Assembly (NCBI RefSeq): GCF_017562075.2
Contig: NC_054085.1
Location: forward strand, 16,099,818 to 16,163,817
From: Anopheles merus
Taxonomy: Eukaryota > Arthropoda > Insecta > Diptera > Culicidae
Direction: 5' to 3'
DNA length: 64,000 nt
Shown here: positions 47,681-58,205 of the stretch, piece after piece
How the letters are laid out: the number at the start of each line of letters is the position of its first letter
Position numbering within the stretch: the stretch's first letter is position 1
The notes under the pieces: generated by a model
Told to the model about the DNA's origin: nothing
Databases searched by the model: none
The model's input: the letters and a program-made list of their open reading frames with translations, nothing else
Made by a program: the position numbers and the translations under genes

Positions 47681-49770
47681 CTCGATCTCGAACTGCTTTC
47701 GTCACCGTACCGTTTGGATTTGGGTGGTTGGAGCAGCATCGCAAACCCACCCTCCGGTCCACCGGTTCCCCCCCCCATTACTGAATTTCAATTTTATTTC
47801 AACACAATAACATCGTCCATCGGGCCATGGGCGATGGAAAATGTTACCATTTCGTCCATCTCTGGGATTGTAGCAGAATCAATTTAACCTTTGTGTCCCA
47901 CTCGTCGGCTCCAGGGAGAGCCAACTTCCCTCCTTCACCAGCGTGCGTACACGGGCACTTTCGCTTCACTGGAGCATGGTGCGCTAGTTCTTCAAAGCAT
48001 TTCTTAATTAAGCTCCCGCTCTCCATGCATCATGAGAGTCGGTTCGGGCGGATGATGGTGAGTTGTTGCCGGGGTGCTTCCGACAATTGGCAATTCGATA
48101 GTCGTTGGCAACAACGGAAAACAACGGCAAACGCACCTGGAAAGCAAGATGTGTTACGGAGAGTTCGTGCTCGCATGCCATTATGATCCTTTCTTTTTGA
48201 AAAGTAAATGGGCTTACAGCACCGCCAGACCAGGACCAGGACCGGATGGGAGCCAAACAGATCAAACCCAGGAAGCCTCGAAGACCGGGCGGTAGGGGAA
48301 TGGGTTGAAGATTATTGAATAAATTAACCATCTGCCTTATGAAGGGTCTCTCTTAATTTCTTCCGCAATTTTCAATACCAAAGACATTCTCGTTCGGAAT
48401 GCCTGCCACACGGAGATGAATTCTCCGATGCCTTCCGTGCTGTGCGCTGTGAATGTGTGCTCGCCAGGTGCGAGACATTCAATATCTTCCCATCCGGCGG
48501 CAAGGCGTTCCGTGGAAATTGCGCACAGTGAAGCAACCAATCGAACGGAAAAGGTTCACGGCAATTGATTCAAAGAAAAGTGATTATAACAACGATAAGG
48601 TTCATTGGGCGAAAGATTAAGGGCACTACCGTTTGTGCCATAGCCCCTTGATCGGGTGCAAAACTATCGGGCATCTCTCTCCCCCGTGGCTACCCCGTGT
48701 GTACCGTGCATTACAGCAATGATATCGAAAGGCTTACGGTTTATTGTTTTAGTTTCATCCGGTTTTCGGTGGCGCTCGCAACCAAGGTGGTGCCGTGGAG
48801 AGGAGAAAGTTTTCGCCACCCTTTTCCTCTGCACGAAGGTGAAACGGAAACGGTCCGTTGCTGCTAACCTGTTGGAAACGGCCGCACCTAGAACATAACG
48901 GCGCCGTGCGAAAGTGTGAAGAATTTGCTCAGCAGTTCGAAGGTCGGGCCTTGCTGTGAGTAAGTGCTGCTGGCTACGAATTGTAAAACAATTCATTGAA
49001 AAAGCGTGCTCATTTAACCAGTTGAATGGTGCTTTCGCGCGATGAGTGGCCTATAAACTGGTGCTGGTAGCATGATGTAGCAAGTAACACTTGTTAGTGG
49101 GTAAAGTTTTACCGGCGAAAGATGGGAAACAAAAGCTTTTGTAAACGCGGTTTGGTACATGGCACTTGGGTACAGATCTTTGGAATGGTAATTCGTGGCG
49201 TGAATCGTTTCCCAGGAATAACCGGTGTAACTGGAACTGGAATTAAATGTCACCTGGCTACAGTTCGTTAGCCTTCCAGAAACCACTAAAACCAGAAAGA
49301 AACAGGGGTTCATTGGACTGTAAAGTTACTGCTAAAATTACACAGTTGAATACATTGATGATGGTTCCACCAAAGACCGGTAAGGTTGAACCTCTTCAGT
49401 ACGTTCCAGGGTTTAAATCGCAGATCAATCCCTTGTGAATTTCCCAGTTTTGTCCTAATAACAGGATATTTCCATTTTTTTAAATAGAATATCACTGATT
49501 TCATGTTCATCAGTTGGTTCAGACGTACATTGTGGTTTAGTTTATCATGAGGTAGTGATCTTTACAAAGAACTAAATCAAAAGATTTAACTCAATCTTCT
49601 ACTATTCATCAGAGTCTACACGTCATGAGTTCACATAAGAGATGAGAACATTAGCTCTTTTCAGTGAGTTGAATCAGAGTATGCGGAACTTTATTAAGTG
49701 TAAAGTAACTTCATTAACTTTATTAAGTGTCAAATCAAATAATTTATTTAGTGACTATAACTATAAATCT

Positions 49771-50101
49771 GCGTGATTCGACTTCCGAAATTAGAAATCC
49801 GTGAATTAGAAAATCCCATTCCGAATCGCAATTGAATCCCAATCGAATCGCAATCCGATTCCCAATCGAATCGCAATCCCAATCAGAATTCCAATCGCAA
49901 TCTCGATCAGAATCTCAATCGATCCCCAAACGAATCAGAATCCCAATCGACCCCCAAACGAATCCCAATCGAATCGCAATCAAATCTCAATCGCAAAAGA
50001 ATCTTTTAGGGATTCAAATCCTACAAACGGGATCCGATCCCATATAATCTTTCTAGGGATTGAATCTTCGACTCTTTCGAATCATGAATCTCCCAACACT
50101 A
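49771..50101. mobile_element. Degenerate AATCGAATC array ending in CCCAACACTA
   Basis: From about 49820 to 50000 the sequence is built from short degenerate units such as AATCGAATCGCAATC and AATCCCAATCGA. It ends CCCAACACTA (50092-50101), the same terminus as the right end of the GGGTCGACCC element (30162-30171). The left end of the element is not found, nor is a target duplication. Probably a hAT-like non-autonomous element whose subterminal region expanded into a minisatellite. Confidence 0.5.
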
Positions 50102-50222
50102 GAATAGTTTACCTTCACCTTTGTGATTCGACTCACTGTTTTTGCCAGAGTGTGACTCATCCTGTTGGGATTTCAACTCGCAAAGATGACTCTTTACAGC
50201 TTTTTCAATCGTTTACAGCTTA

Positions 50223-51918
50223 CAGTGGCCGGCAAAATAAAGTGACCACTACTTACAATTTTACACTTTTTACATTTTTTACGTGAAAAAGGAAGTTATT
50301 GCACTGCTTTATATTTTGAAACATTGTTCATGATATGCTTAAGAATGCGCAGTACCATAGCATGACAAAAATGAGAAGTTTGCTTCAAGAAAAAATATTT
50401 TTTCCAAAATTGATCAAAATCACTGTGCCAAAATAAAGTGCCCACTTTATTCATTCTACAGAAAATATTTTTCTGAACAAATATAACAGCAAACTTATAA
50501 TTTATATGCGTTCCTCTCGCATTCTTTATATGTTTGAGGATCTTTGCCATAATTTATTATGTTTTTATCTGCACATATTTGGCATTGGTTCTTTCTAAGA
50601 GTATTTCAGAGCTTTAACACATTTTGTTTTTCTTAATCACGTCATTTTCACTACATTTGCATTAAAATTTGCACACTAAATGTCGATTGAATTAAAATTA
50701 AGACTAACTAAGAGCCATTAAAATTTTTTTATTTGATTGGATTGAAAAAATAAAATAAAAAATTCTTCGTGTATAACTTGAGTCGTCTTCCTGTTGTAAC
50801 ATCATTTTATTTACTAACTCCGTATTTTTCACAGAAAACAGATAAATTCACACCGGATGCTTGTATAGGTATTAGCTTTCATTATGCTGTCGATTCAAAC
50901 CATGCTCCCCACTTCTCGTATAGAAATCCCCTCCCTGGTCATCACATTGCACTCTTCATACATATTGGTTTGTTGGATCGCGTCTAGATATTTTTGAACA
51001 TCAGTTCTAATTTGGACTCATCTGTCCAAATATCAGTTTTTCAACTATCTAACGATATATCTGCATGTTCTTGATCATATTGAAGCCAATTGGCTTTGTT
51101 AGTCTTGCTGTAGCTCGGGCGAGGAACTTGAAGGACGCTACATCTAACGGGCAGTAAATTACGAAAATTGCAATGTGATAGCTAGGGGGTGTTTCTCTTT
51201 AGGAGTAGCAGGAAAACTGGTGTGAATCGAAAGTACAACTATGACTGATACCTTTTTTAACATTCTTCATCACTACTTTGGGATATTTCTTTTAAAAAAA
51301 TGGGGTTTGAAAACTAAAAACATGTTCCTACAGGCTAACATCTCAACACACACAATCAATACAAAAATCATTTCTCAACTAGTATCGTATAAAACACCTT
51401 GCATGTCCTCCATGAAGTCTAAATCTTTGTTCCATCGAGAATTTGTGGCAGATTCTATATGCGAAGGTGGATAAAACTGGTGTCAAAAACAAATAAATTT
51501 AAATTTAAAGCTCTTGATAACGCTTGAGAAGAACCAGATGCCAAAACTAGATGCAGAACTAGATAAACCTTTAAAAATTAGAAAAAAAATACGCCAACGA
51601 TCTTCGAACATGTAAAGAATGCGAGAGGAACGCATATAAATTATAAGTTTGCTGTTATATTTGTTCAGAAAAATATTTTCTATAGAATGAATAAAGTGGG
51701 CACTTTATTTTGGCACAGTGATTTTGATCAATTTTGGAAAAAAATATTTTTCTTGAAGCAAACTTCTCATTTTTGTCATGCTATGGTACTGCGCATTCTT
51801 AAGCATATCACGAACAATGTTTCAAAAAATAAAGCAGTTCAATAACTTCATTTTTCACGGAAAAAATATAAAAAATGTAAAATTGTAAATAGTGGCCACT
51901 TTATTTTGCCGGCCACTG
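50223..51918. mobile_element. Tc1-like transposon with IR/DR ends, complete but inactive
   Basis: A 1,696-bp element with inverted terminal repeats of about 325 bp (50223-50548 and 51597-51918) and TA on both sides (50221-50222 and 51919-51920). The ends read CAGTGGCCGGCAAAATAAA. Each terminal repeat contains the motif CAAAATAAAGTGxCCAC twice, at the outer edge (about 50234 and 51893) and about 200 bases in (about 50431 and 51688). This double-site layout is the IR/DR arrangement known from Sleeping Beauty, Minos and other Tc1-type elements, where transposase binds both sites. The interior holds only a broken transposase, so the copy cannot move itself. Confidence 0.9.
50700..51200 (-). pseudogene. 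Tc1 transposase remnant
   Basis: Between the long terminal repeats, the minus strand keeps the motif DIWTDESKLEL (about 51002-51036), matching the W-[ST]-D-E-[ST]-K-F segment around the first catalytic aspartate of Tc1/mariner DD34E transposases. Fragments upstream (NWLQYDQEH-like, about 51060-51100) and downstream are readable only across several stops and frame changes. I do not see the second catalytic motif (DNDPKH) or the final glutamate. The DNA-binding half is also not recognisable. The gene is decayed and probably internally deleted: an intact transposase would need about 1 kb of open frame. Confidence 0.7.
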
Positions 51919-54479
51919 TAGCTCACTCTTCAAAGATTGTACTCCCTGAATCAATGTCTAACACAATTCCAAATTGATATTTAAAGAAGAAGAGCAAATA
52001 TTGGGAAAATTCAAGACTTAACTCAACCCCTCATTCTAAATCAGTATGCCCAGCATTATAATGCTCTTCTCATATAATATTATATATCGATCGCTTAAGC
52101 GTAGGATTTTATTATCTCACTAATAATACTATGTAGCTTGTAGTAATCGTCACGGTCAACGGACATTCTTAAACCGATTCAACAAGCACACTTTCAACTC
52201 ACCAACTACACTGTTAGCTGGAGCGATATAAAACCAACTACCCTTAAAAGGGGTGTAATAAAATTAGCTAATTTCGAAATAAAAACACAAACTTTGCCAA
52301 ACAATCCTTAATAGTAATTCCCAACTCAACATCTTCCGTTTAGTAACGGCTCCCCGGCCTCTTCCCCGCCACCCAGCAACAAAAGCTTGTCGGGCAAGCA
52401 ATTGTACTTAATCGTGTTTCCATTTTACAATTAACAGCTCACAGCGCCGCGACCGAAATATCCCTTCCATCTCGCCACTGATTACGAATGCTAAATTTCA
52501 CAGCAAAATTGACGAACGACGACGACGACGTGCGGTGCTCCGGTCCAAAAAAGGAACCGTGCCGCCATCGCTCGCCGCTGGTGCTGCCTAATATCTCCAT
52601 CTTCATTATGAAGGGAACGCGAACGGTCAACGGTGGCATCGGGGAAGAAGGGGGCTGTTTGCATGTAAATTGAGTTCGAAAAGCGAGTCCCACCGGTCCA
52701 CAAATCCGAAAAATATTCCGTTTGATCATTGGCCACGGGAGGCGTGTGGAGGCTGCGGTGGATATGGATGGACGTAATCGAGAAAAGCTCCGATCGAAAG
52801 GCACCGTTGGCTCACGGCTCACGGTGCGAGAGCGTTTCTTGTTTCGTCAGGCGAGTAAGGAAGCTTGGCTTGGAAGGAAACCAGCAGCAGCGAGTGTTGG
52901 ACGTGTTGGGTAGATACACTCAGGGCCAGTAGGACGGGTGGCCCCCGAAAAAGTAGCAGTTTTACAACATTTTCCCGTTACGGTGACGATGTGCCTGGGC
53001 GGTGGTACAGGTTTCCGTAAATTTGATAGGACTTGTTTTAATTGAATTCGTTTTGGCTCAGCTGGCAGGCAAGAGCTTTGTGTGTTGGAGGTAGTGCTAC
53101 TTCTACTACTGCTACTGCTACTACTCCTTTCGAGAGCTAGTCAAGCGCTTCTGTGGGTCTTGTGAGCTTACCGAGGAGCCCGAAAAGGGAAATAAATTAA
53201 TACGAAAGCGTGCTGCACTCGCACCCGAGCTCTCGATGACACTCGACTTGGTGTTCAGTCTGTAGGAGTCAAAGGAGGAGGTGGTTTTTTCGTTTGTTTC
53301 TTCTACCGATGGTGTAAAATTCCGATTTTACAGCAACGAGGCGGGACTCACTCGGGATGGTGAGTCCCCCGGACAAATCCGTTTAAATGAAACAAGATTC
53401 TTATGCGCTTATTACTTCGCCGTTGAGGGAACTCAAGTGTAATGCTATCAGCAGCGCGATCGGCGTACGTCTATTTTTCCGTCTTCTGTGCTGTTACTCC
53501 ACGTTTGATCCTTTCGCTCCGACGGCCCGCTTGCTTTCCACACCTCATTTGAATGTGAAAGTTGATGAATGTAAACGGGGCCGGTGAATTGTTGGTTAGC
53601 ATTTGCCTAACCTCGTGGCAAGGAGTGGACGTACACGTTCGCCGAAAACACAAATACAAACACAACGGTAAACGTGTGCTCGCACGCGCACACACACACA
53701 CACCCCGAAGTTTGTGACCCCGATCGTGGCGTGTGTATCGTGTACAATTAAATCGCAAAATGCGCAACCGAACGTGGCACGTGGTGTGGCGTAGAAAAGC
53801 GGTCGAGAAGGGGGAAAGGGGAAAGGAGGGGATACAATGGGGGAATGGGACGAAGACTTAGTTCGAATCTTAAGCTTGCCCTCCCGCAAAACCCGGCACG
53901 GTTTGTACGATCTTACGCAGCTCCCGTACAGGATAAGCGATACGGAGGAAGCAAAGGAGTGGGATGGGACGGGAGTTTCCTTCCCTTCCCCCCCCCCCCT
54001 TGTAGATTCACCATGATCTCCAGGCATTGGGGGTCGGATAAAAAAAGAAGAAGAAGAAGCAAACCGAACGATACGAAAGCGCCAAAGCGCTGGGAAAAGC
54101 TGGGAAAATTCAAATTGAATAATTCATGTTATCATGTTGATTCAGCAAAAGCGCACACAGAGCCCGTTGAAGCGAGGCAGCGCTCGACTCGACTCGACCC
54201 GGACTGGCACACACAGTGGCACAGGGGATGCGGGGAGGTGCTGTGTGCAGAACGGGGATGGTAAAAGTGTAGCGTTTTCCGGGCGGAACGGAAGCGCCTT
54301 GTGAAGAAAATTTCGGAACGCGTGGAACGTTTTTTGGAAATCGTGAAGTGTGGAACGAGAAGGGGGAGGTGGTGTACACTAACGGAATCATGAAATGTTC
54401 CCGCTGCGTGCAGGATCATCCAGGCACGGAATGCGAATTCGAATACTGCCCCCTTCTTTGCCTCCTTTTCCTCGGATTG

Positions 54480-54499
54480 CCCCCCCCCCCCCCCCCCCC
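54480..54499. repeat. Poly-C tract
   Basis: About 20 consecutive C. Prone to length error in sequencing. Confidence 0.9.
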
Positions 54500-54743
54500 G
54501 GAACCCGAAGCTCGTTTGTCTGTTTCGCTGTATCGCAGTTCCCGTTGCCCTGTACCGCATCTGGTTGTACCGATCTCTGACCGGTCGGATTGCAGCCCGG
54601 GAGTGCAGCGGGAAGGTGCTGTCGGAAGGTGGTGCAACTGCAACACTGCGCTGCTAGCGCATATAGCGGAGGGGCCAAATGCCGAAAATTTTCATTTCAT
54701 TATACAGTTTGGCCGTAAGTAGCAGGGCAGGCTCAGCGTCAGT

Positions 54744-54779
<36 letters not shown>
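54744..54779. repeat. AGC trinucleotide array
   Basis: Twelve perfect AGC units. Depending on frame and strand it would encode Ala, Ser, Gln, Cys or Leu runs; the open frames that cross it (plus 54679-54996, minus 54654-54872) are opposed and unrecognised, so no coding claim is made. Confidence 0.95.
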
Positions 54780-54780
<1 letters not shown>

Positions 54781-56113
54781 GGTCTGACAAGCTGCGTTAA
54801 CGCCATCCTATCCGGCATGTTGATATTGCCATTTTCTGCTTTCCCTTCCTTTCTCTTTTTTCGCACCAGCACCTCCTACCCCCCCCCCCTCCTTCCCCTC
54901 CTTCCCGAGCGGAAGTGTACACCAGTATACACACTCGCTGCCCTTGTGCGAAGGATGCAGCTGTTGGCCAATTTGTGGCGAGCGACAGAGCCGTAGCCGT
55001 ATCACATCTGTCGAAAGTGAAGACGTTTTTAATTGAAACTTGAAAACACAACACCCACATTCACGCCCACACTCCCCCCCCCCCTCCCCCCTCCCTGGAG
55101 TGCTGCAGGATACAGTGAGTGTTTTTATCGTTCGGGTTTATTTATTCGGGCGGAACCGCTTTTCGATACCCCCCGTTGGTGGTGGTGTTACTGGAGCATG
55201 TTTTAAAGCGTACTTCCATTGTACGAGCACTGCGAGGTTCGTTTTGTCGTGACTAATAGGGTGGGGTGGTGGTAGGGAAAGAGGCAGTTGGATACGCTTT
55301 CCCACAGGCCAACCCTAGGGGGAGGGGGGCCTGTTAAATTATAATGATCTGCAATCCGAACCACATTTGTTTGGTGGGGAAGGGAAAATAGCGACAAAAA
55401 AAACAAGAAAAATGCAAAATAAGTGATACCGGGGCATGGCATAAAAATAATGCAAACATGAAACTGTATCAAGTAAACAAAACTACAACCAAACGTAACA
55501 TAAAGAGAGAATGTGCGTATTGAATGGAGAAAAAAAACAAAAGCAAAAACAAAAGCAAAACAAGAAAAAGGAGAAAAAAGACACAACTCAAAATCAATTG
55601 AAAAGGGAAAAACACAAAATTTCATCGCATCGAAAGAGGAAAGTGACAGAAATTAAAAATGGAAAAATCTCACCCCCAGGCACACAGACACACACACACA
55701 AATTGCCACAATACAGCTGCGCTGCTGACTCATTATTATGCGTGGAATGGTTTTTATTTTTCCACAGGCCCACTTGCCACTTGCCACCGTCCTTTCCGTG
55801 CTTTGTTTGTTGTTGCGCGTTTGGTGTGGTTCTTTCTATTTTTTATTTTATTTTTGGTTGTTGTGTATTTCCCTTCCGAGAAGGAGGGTCCTGTTGTAGC
55901 GGGCGGGCTGCCCGCAAGGCTGCCGGAACGCCAAAGGGCTTGCCGAGGTGTTGAGCAATGGATCGACGGCGTGTGTGTGTATAATTTTGGTTTAATTTTT
56001 TATCCCTACGGTCGATTTTTGTTGTGCCCGTGGTTGTTGATATTGCTCTCTCTCTCTCTTTCTCTTTTTCTCTCTGTTTTTACTGCTTGTTGATGCTTCC
56101 ATAGCATTTGGAA

Positions 56114-56248
56114 ATGGATCGGCTGGCTTGCTTCGATGAGTGTTCGGCCACTGATAGGAGCCGCGCGTGTGAACTTTTGCTCTCCGATATCATCCATCCC
56201 AGGCAGGCTGTGGCCACCACCGAGCAGTTCATTCCGCGCCCAATGTAG
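56114..56248 (+). CDS. Short open frame ending at a strong splice-donor-like site (speculative)
   Basis: ATG at 56114 opens a 44-codon frame beginning MDRLACFDEC and ending at TAG (56246-56248), with an in-frame stop just upstream at 56102-56104. The stop codon directly abuts GTGAGT, a consensus splice donor, so the local sequence could be the end of an untranslated or coding exon. I recognise no domain. The frame has an ordinary mixed amino-acid composition, unlike the repeat-driven frames around it, but a frame of this length is expected by chance. Possible roles: chance, short upstream ORF, or part of an unannotated 5' exon. Confidence 0.12.
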   Translation: MDRLACFDECSATDRSRACELLLSDIIHPRQAVATTEQFIPRPM

Positions 56249-56875
56249 GTGAGTGGTTCAAGCTACTTCTTCCCCAGGGTGACAGTCGCATCATCCAAAC
56301 CAGTAGCAAAAAGAGGATGAAAAAAAAAAACGCCTCGCGATCAGAGGACATATCCACGTGCCATTTCCCACTATAGCTGGCTGCAATCGCGTGCCGAGAT
56401 TGTTTCAGTTGTGTTGATTTTAATTTATTATTTTGCAACCGTTTGCAATTGCATTTTGGCCCTGCTGCTGCCGGTGCCGAGCAGAGCTCTGCGTGCATGA
56501 ATATGCAATTCTGCTCCGCCCGGAATGGCGGAACATGGCTAAAACGGGCGGGATTACGATTTGTACTCTCGTGGTTGCGCGAGCCCCGTGCGCGTGATTT
56601 ACTAATGCGTGTATATACGTGGCGTGGGTTTACGAATAAATCGGGTCGAAATTATATATGCCGGTGACATTTTGGCAACGAAAACATAGAGAATTGAGGT
56701 TAGCGAAAAGGGGATTAAACAAAGGTGAGATATTGTTGGTGGGTATGAGTTTAAAGTTGTGCAATCGGTTGTACGCTTAACAGATTCGACAAAGAGGATC
56801 TTAAGCACAATAGAAATAGAGCCTTGAGAAAGATCTTCATACCGTATTTTGTGTTGAATTGTCTTTCGTGAGGAG
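56249..56875. other. Unique non-coding sequence
   Basis: No feature recognised apart from an A run at about 56320-56330. Confidence 0.5.
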
Positions 56876-58205
56876 TTTATTTCATTTATTTCATTTATAA
56901 AATTCAATATCCGCCATCAAGGCTAAGTAACACAGACTTAAAAATAATTGATAACTTACAAATAAACAAAATCATTTAGAAAATACTAAGCCTCACTAAA
57001 CTAGTTCTGACCTAGCAAAAAATAAAAGAAAAAAAAAAACACAGGTAGAGCGTAGAAACTATCATAAACACAGAGAAAAAAGAGAATAAAAGAAAGCTAA
57101 GAAGAAGAATTAAAGAAAATTAGAAGAAAGAAGACGTTTACGGAAAGAGTTAAGAGAGGAGTCGAAATCAAAGAGATAGTAAAAGTGATTGAACAACCTG
57201 CAAACAGGATAGAAGAGGATTGTTGAAAGTACAAAGAGTATGACGTGTTTCAATTGACAGAGGATCACGAGAATGAAGAGAACGAGGGGGGACATACAGC
57301 AAGATGGACCAATGAACCAAAGAACAAATGCTGTAAATCGGGAGCACCAGTAGCAGAAAGTAATAAGCCACCAATACAACAAGCTTGAAACGCTTGGCGG
57401 TGGAAGTTTAAAGAGTGAAGATTGAATAACTGCAATCGAGTTTCATAGGGAGGTAGTGAGGCAGCATCGAACAAACGACGAAAAGCAATCCTGGTAAAGA
57501 GGCACTGAATGTTTTCTATTCTCAAACAACCATCGGTGGTAGGAGGATTCCAGATGATACTAGCATATTCAAGAATAGGCATTACCAGAGCACAGTAAAG
57601 ATTTCTTAGGCAGCTTTGATCTCTAGAGATAGAGGTAAAACGTAAAAGAAACCCAAGGGTTCAATTAGCTTTTAGTATAACCTCATCAAGCTGCAGTTTA
57701 AAGTTAAGACGAATGTCAAGTATAACACCAAGGTGACGGATAGAAATAACACGAGAGAGGGACGAGTTAGAAAGAGTTTAGTTAAACAAAAACAGGAGAA
57801 AGAGAGTGAGAAAAATAAATAAAAGAACACTTTTCAGGACACAGGTGAAGTAAATTGGATGAACACCAATGAACAAAAGCATTGAGATAATGCTAAAGAC
57901 TCAAACAATCAGAAGAAGAAGACACAGGTAAAAAGATTTTGATATCATCCGCATAAAGGAGATGATCATCAGGAAGTAAGACATTACAAACATCATTGAT
58001 GAACAAAGAAAACAGAAATGGGCTTAGCACGCAACCCTGAGGGACACCTGACGTACAAAGAAAACTCTTCAGAAAGGAAGAAACGGTTTTAACCCTGCTA
58101 GATCGATTACTTAAGTATGAGGACAGCCAGCTAATAATGCCATCACATGATGCAAGAATAATCACTAAAGCATATGCTTTATGTTCAGGAGTCTTAAAGC
58201 GTGGC
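56876..58205 (-). pseudogene. Non-LTR retrotransposon, 5'-truncated, RT domain partly kept, dead
   Basis: Minus-strand LINE remnant. From the truncated 5' side (about 58205) it reads ISWLSSYLSNRSSRVK, then SGVPQGCVLSPFLF (about 58029-58070) and YADD (57944-57955), the substrate-contact and catalytic motifs of the reverse transcriptase, before a stop at 57893. Further along are LEYASIIWNPP and ENIQCLFTRIAFRR (about 57480-57575), the post-RT region also seen in the LINE at 24153. Several stops and a frame change separate the pieces. The 3' end is marked by a TTTATTTCATT-type array on the plus strand (56876-56898). The upstream RT motifs, endonuclease and ORF1 are lost. Jockey/CR1-type by motif style, a different family from the 24153 copy. 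Confidence 0.88.

Larger units (their letters stand above)
47075..49770. other. Unique non-coding sequence
   Basis: No supported gene. Contains a long CA microsatellite and a CGAA array, listed separately. The open frame 47570-47887 is crossed by the CGAA array. Confidence 0.55.
51919..56113. other. Unique non-coding sequence with GC-rich simple repeats
   Basis: No supported gene. Contains a GAC run at about 52516-52533, a CA run at about 53689-53704, a C run at about 53990-53999, a GAA run at about 54045-54060, an approximately 20-base C run at 54480-54499, an AGC array at 54744-54779, C runs at about 54891 and 55074, an A/CAAAA-rich stretch at about 55530-55580 and a TC run at about 56043-56060. 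Confidence 0.55.

Noticed and set aside
54744..54779. AGC array as a polyglutamine or polyalanine coding repeat
   Set aside because: Crossing frames are opposed, short and unrecognised; nothing supports translation.
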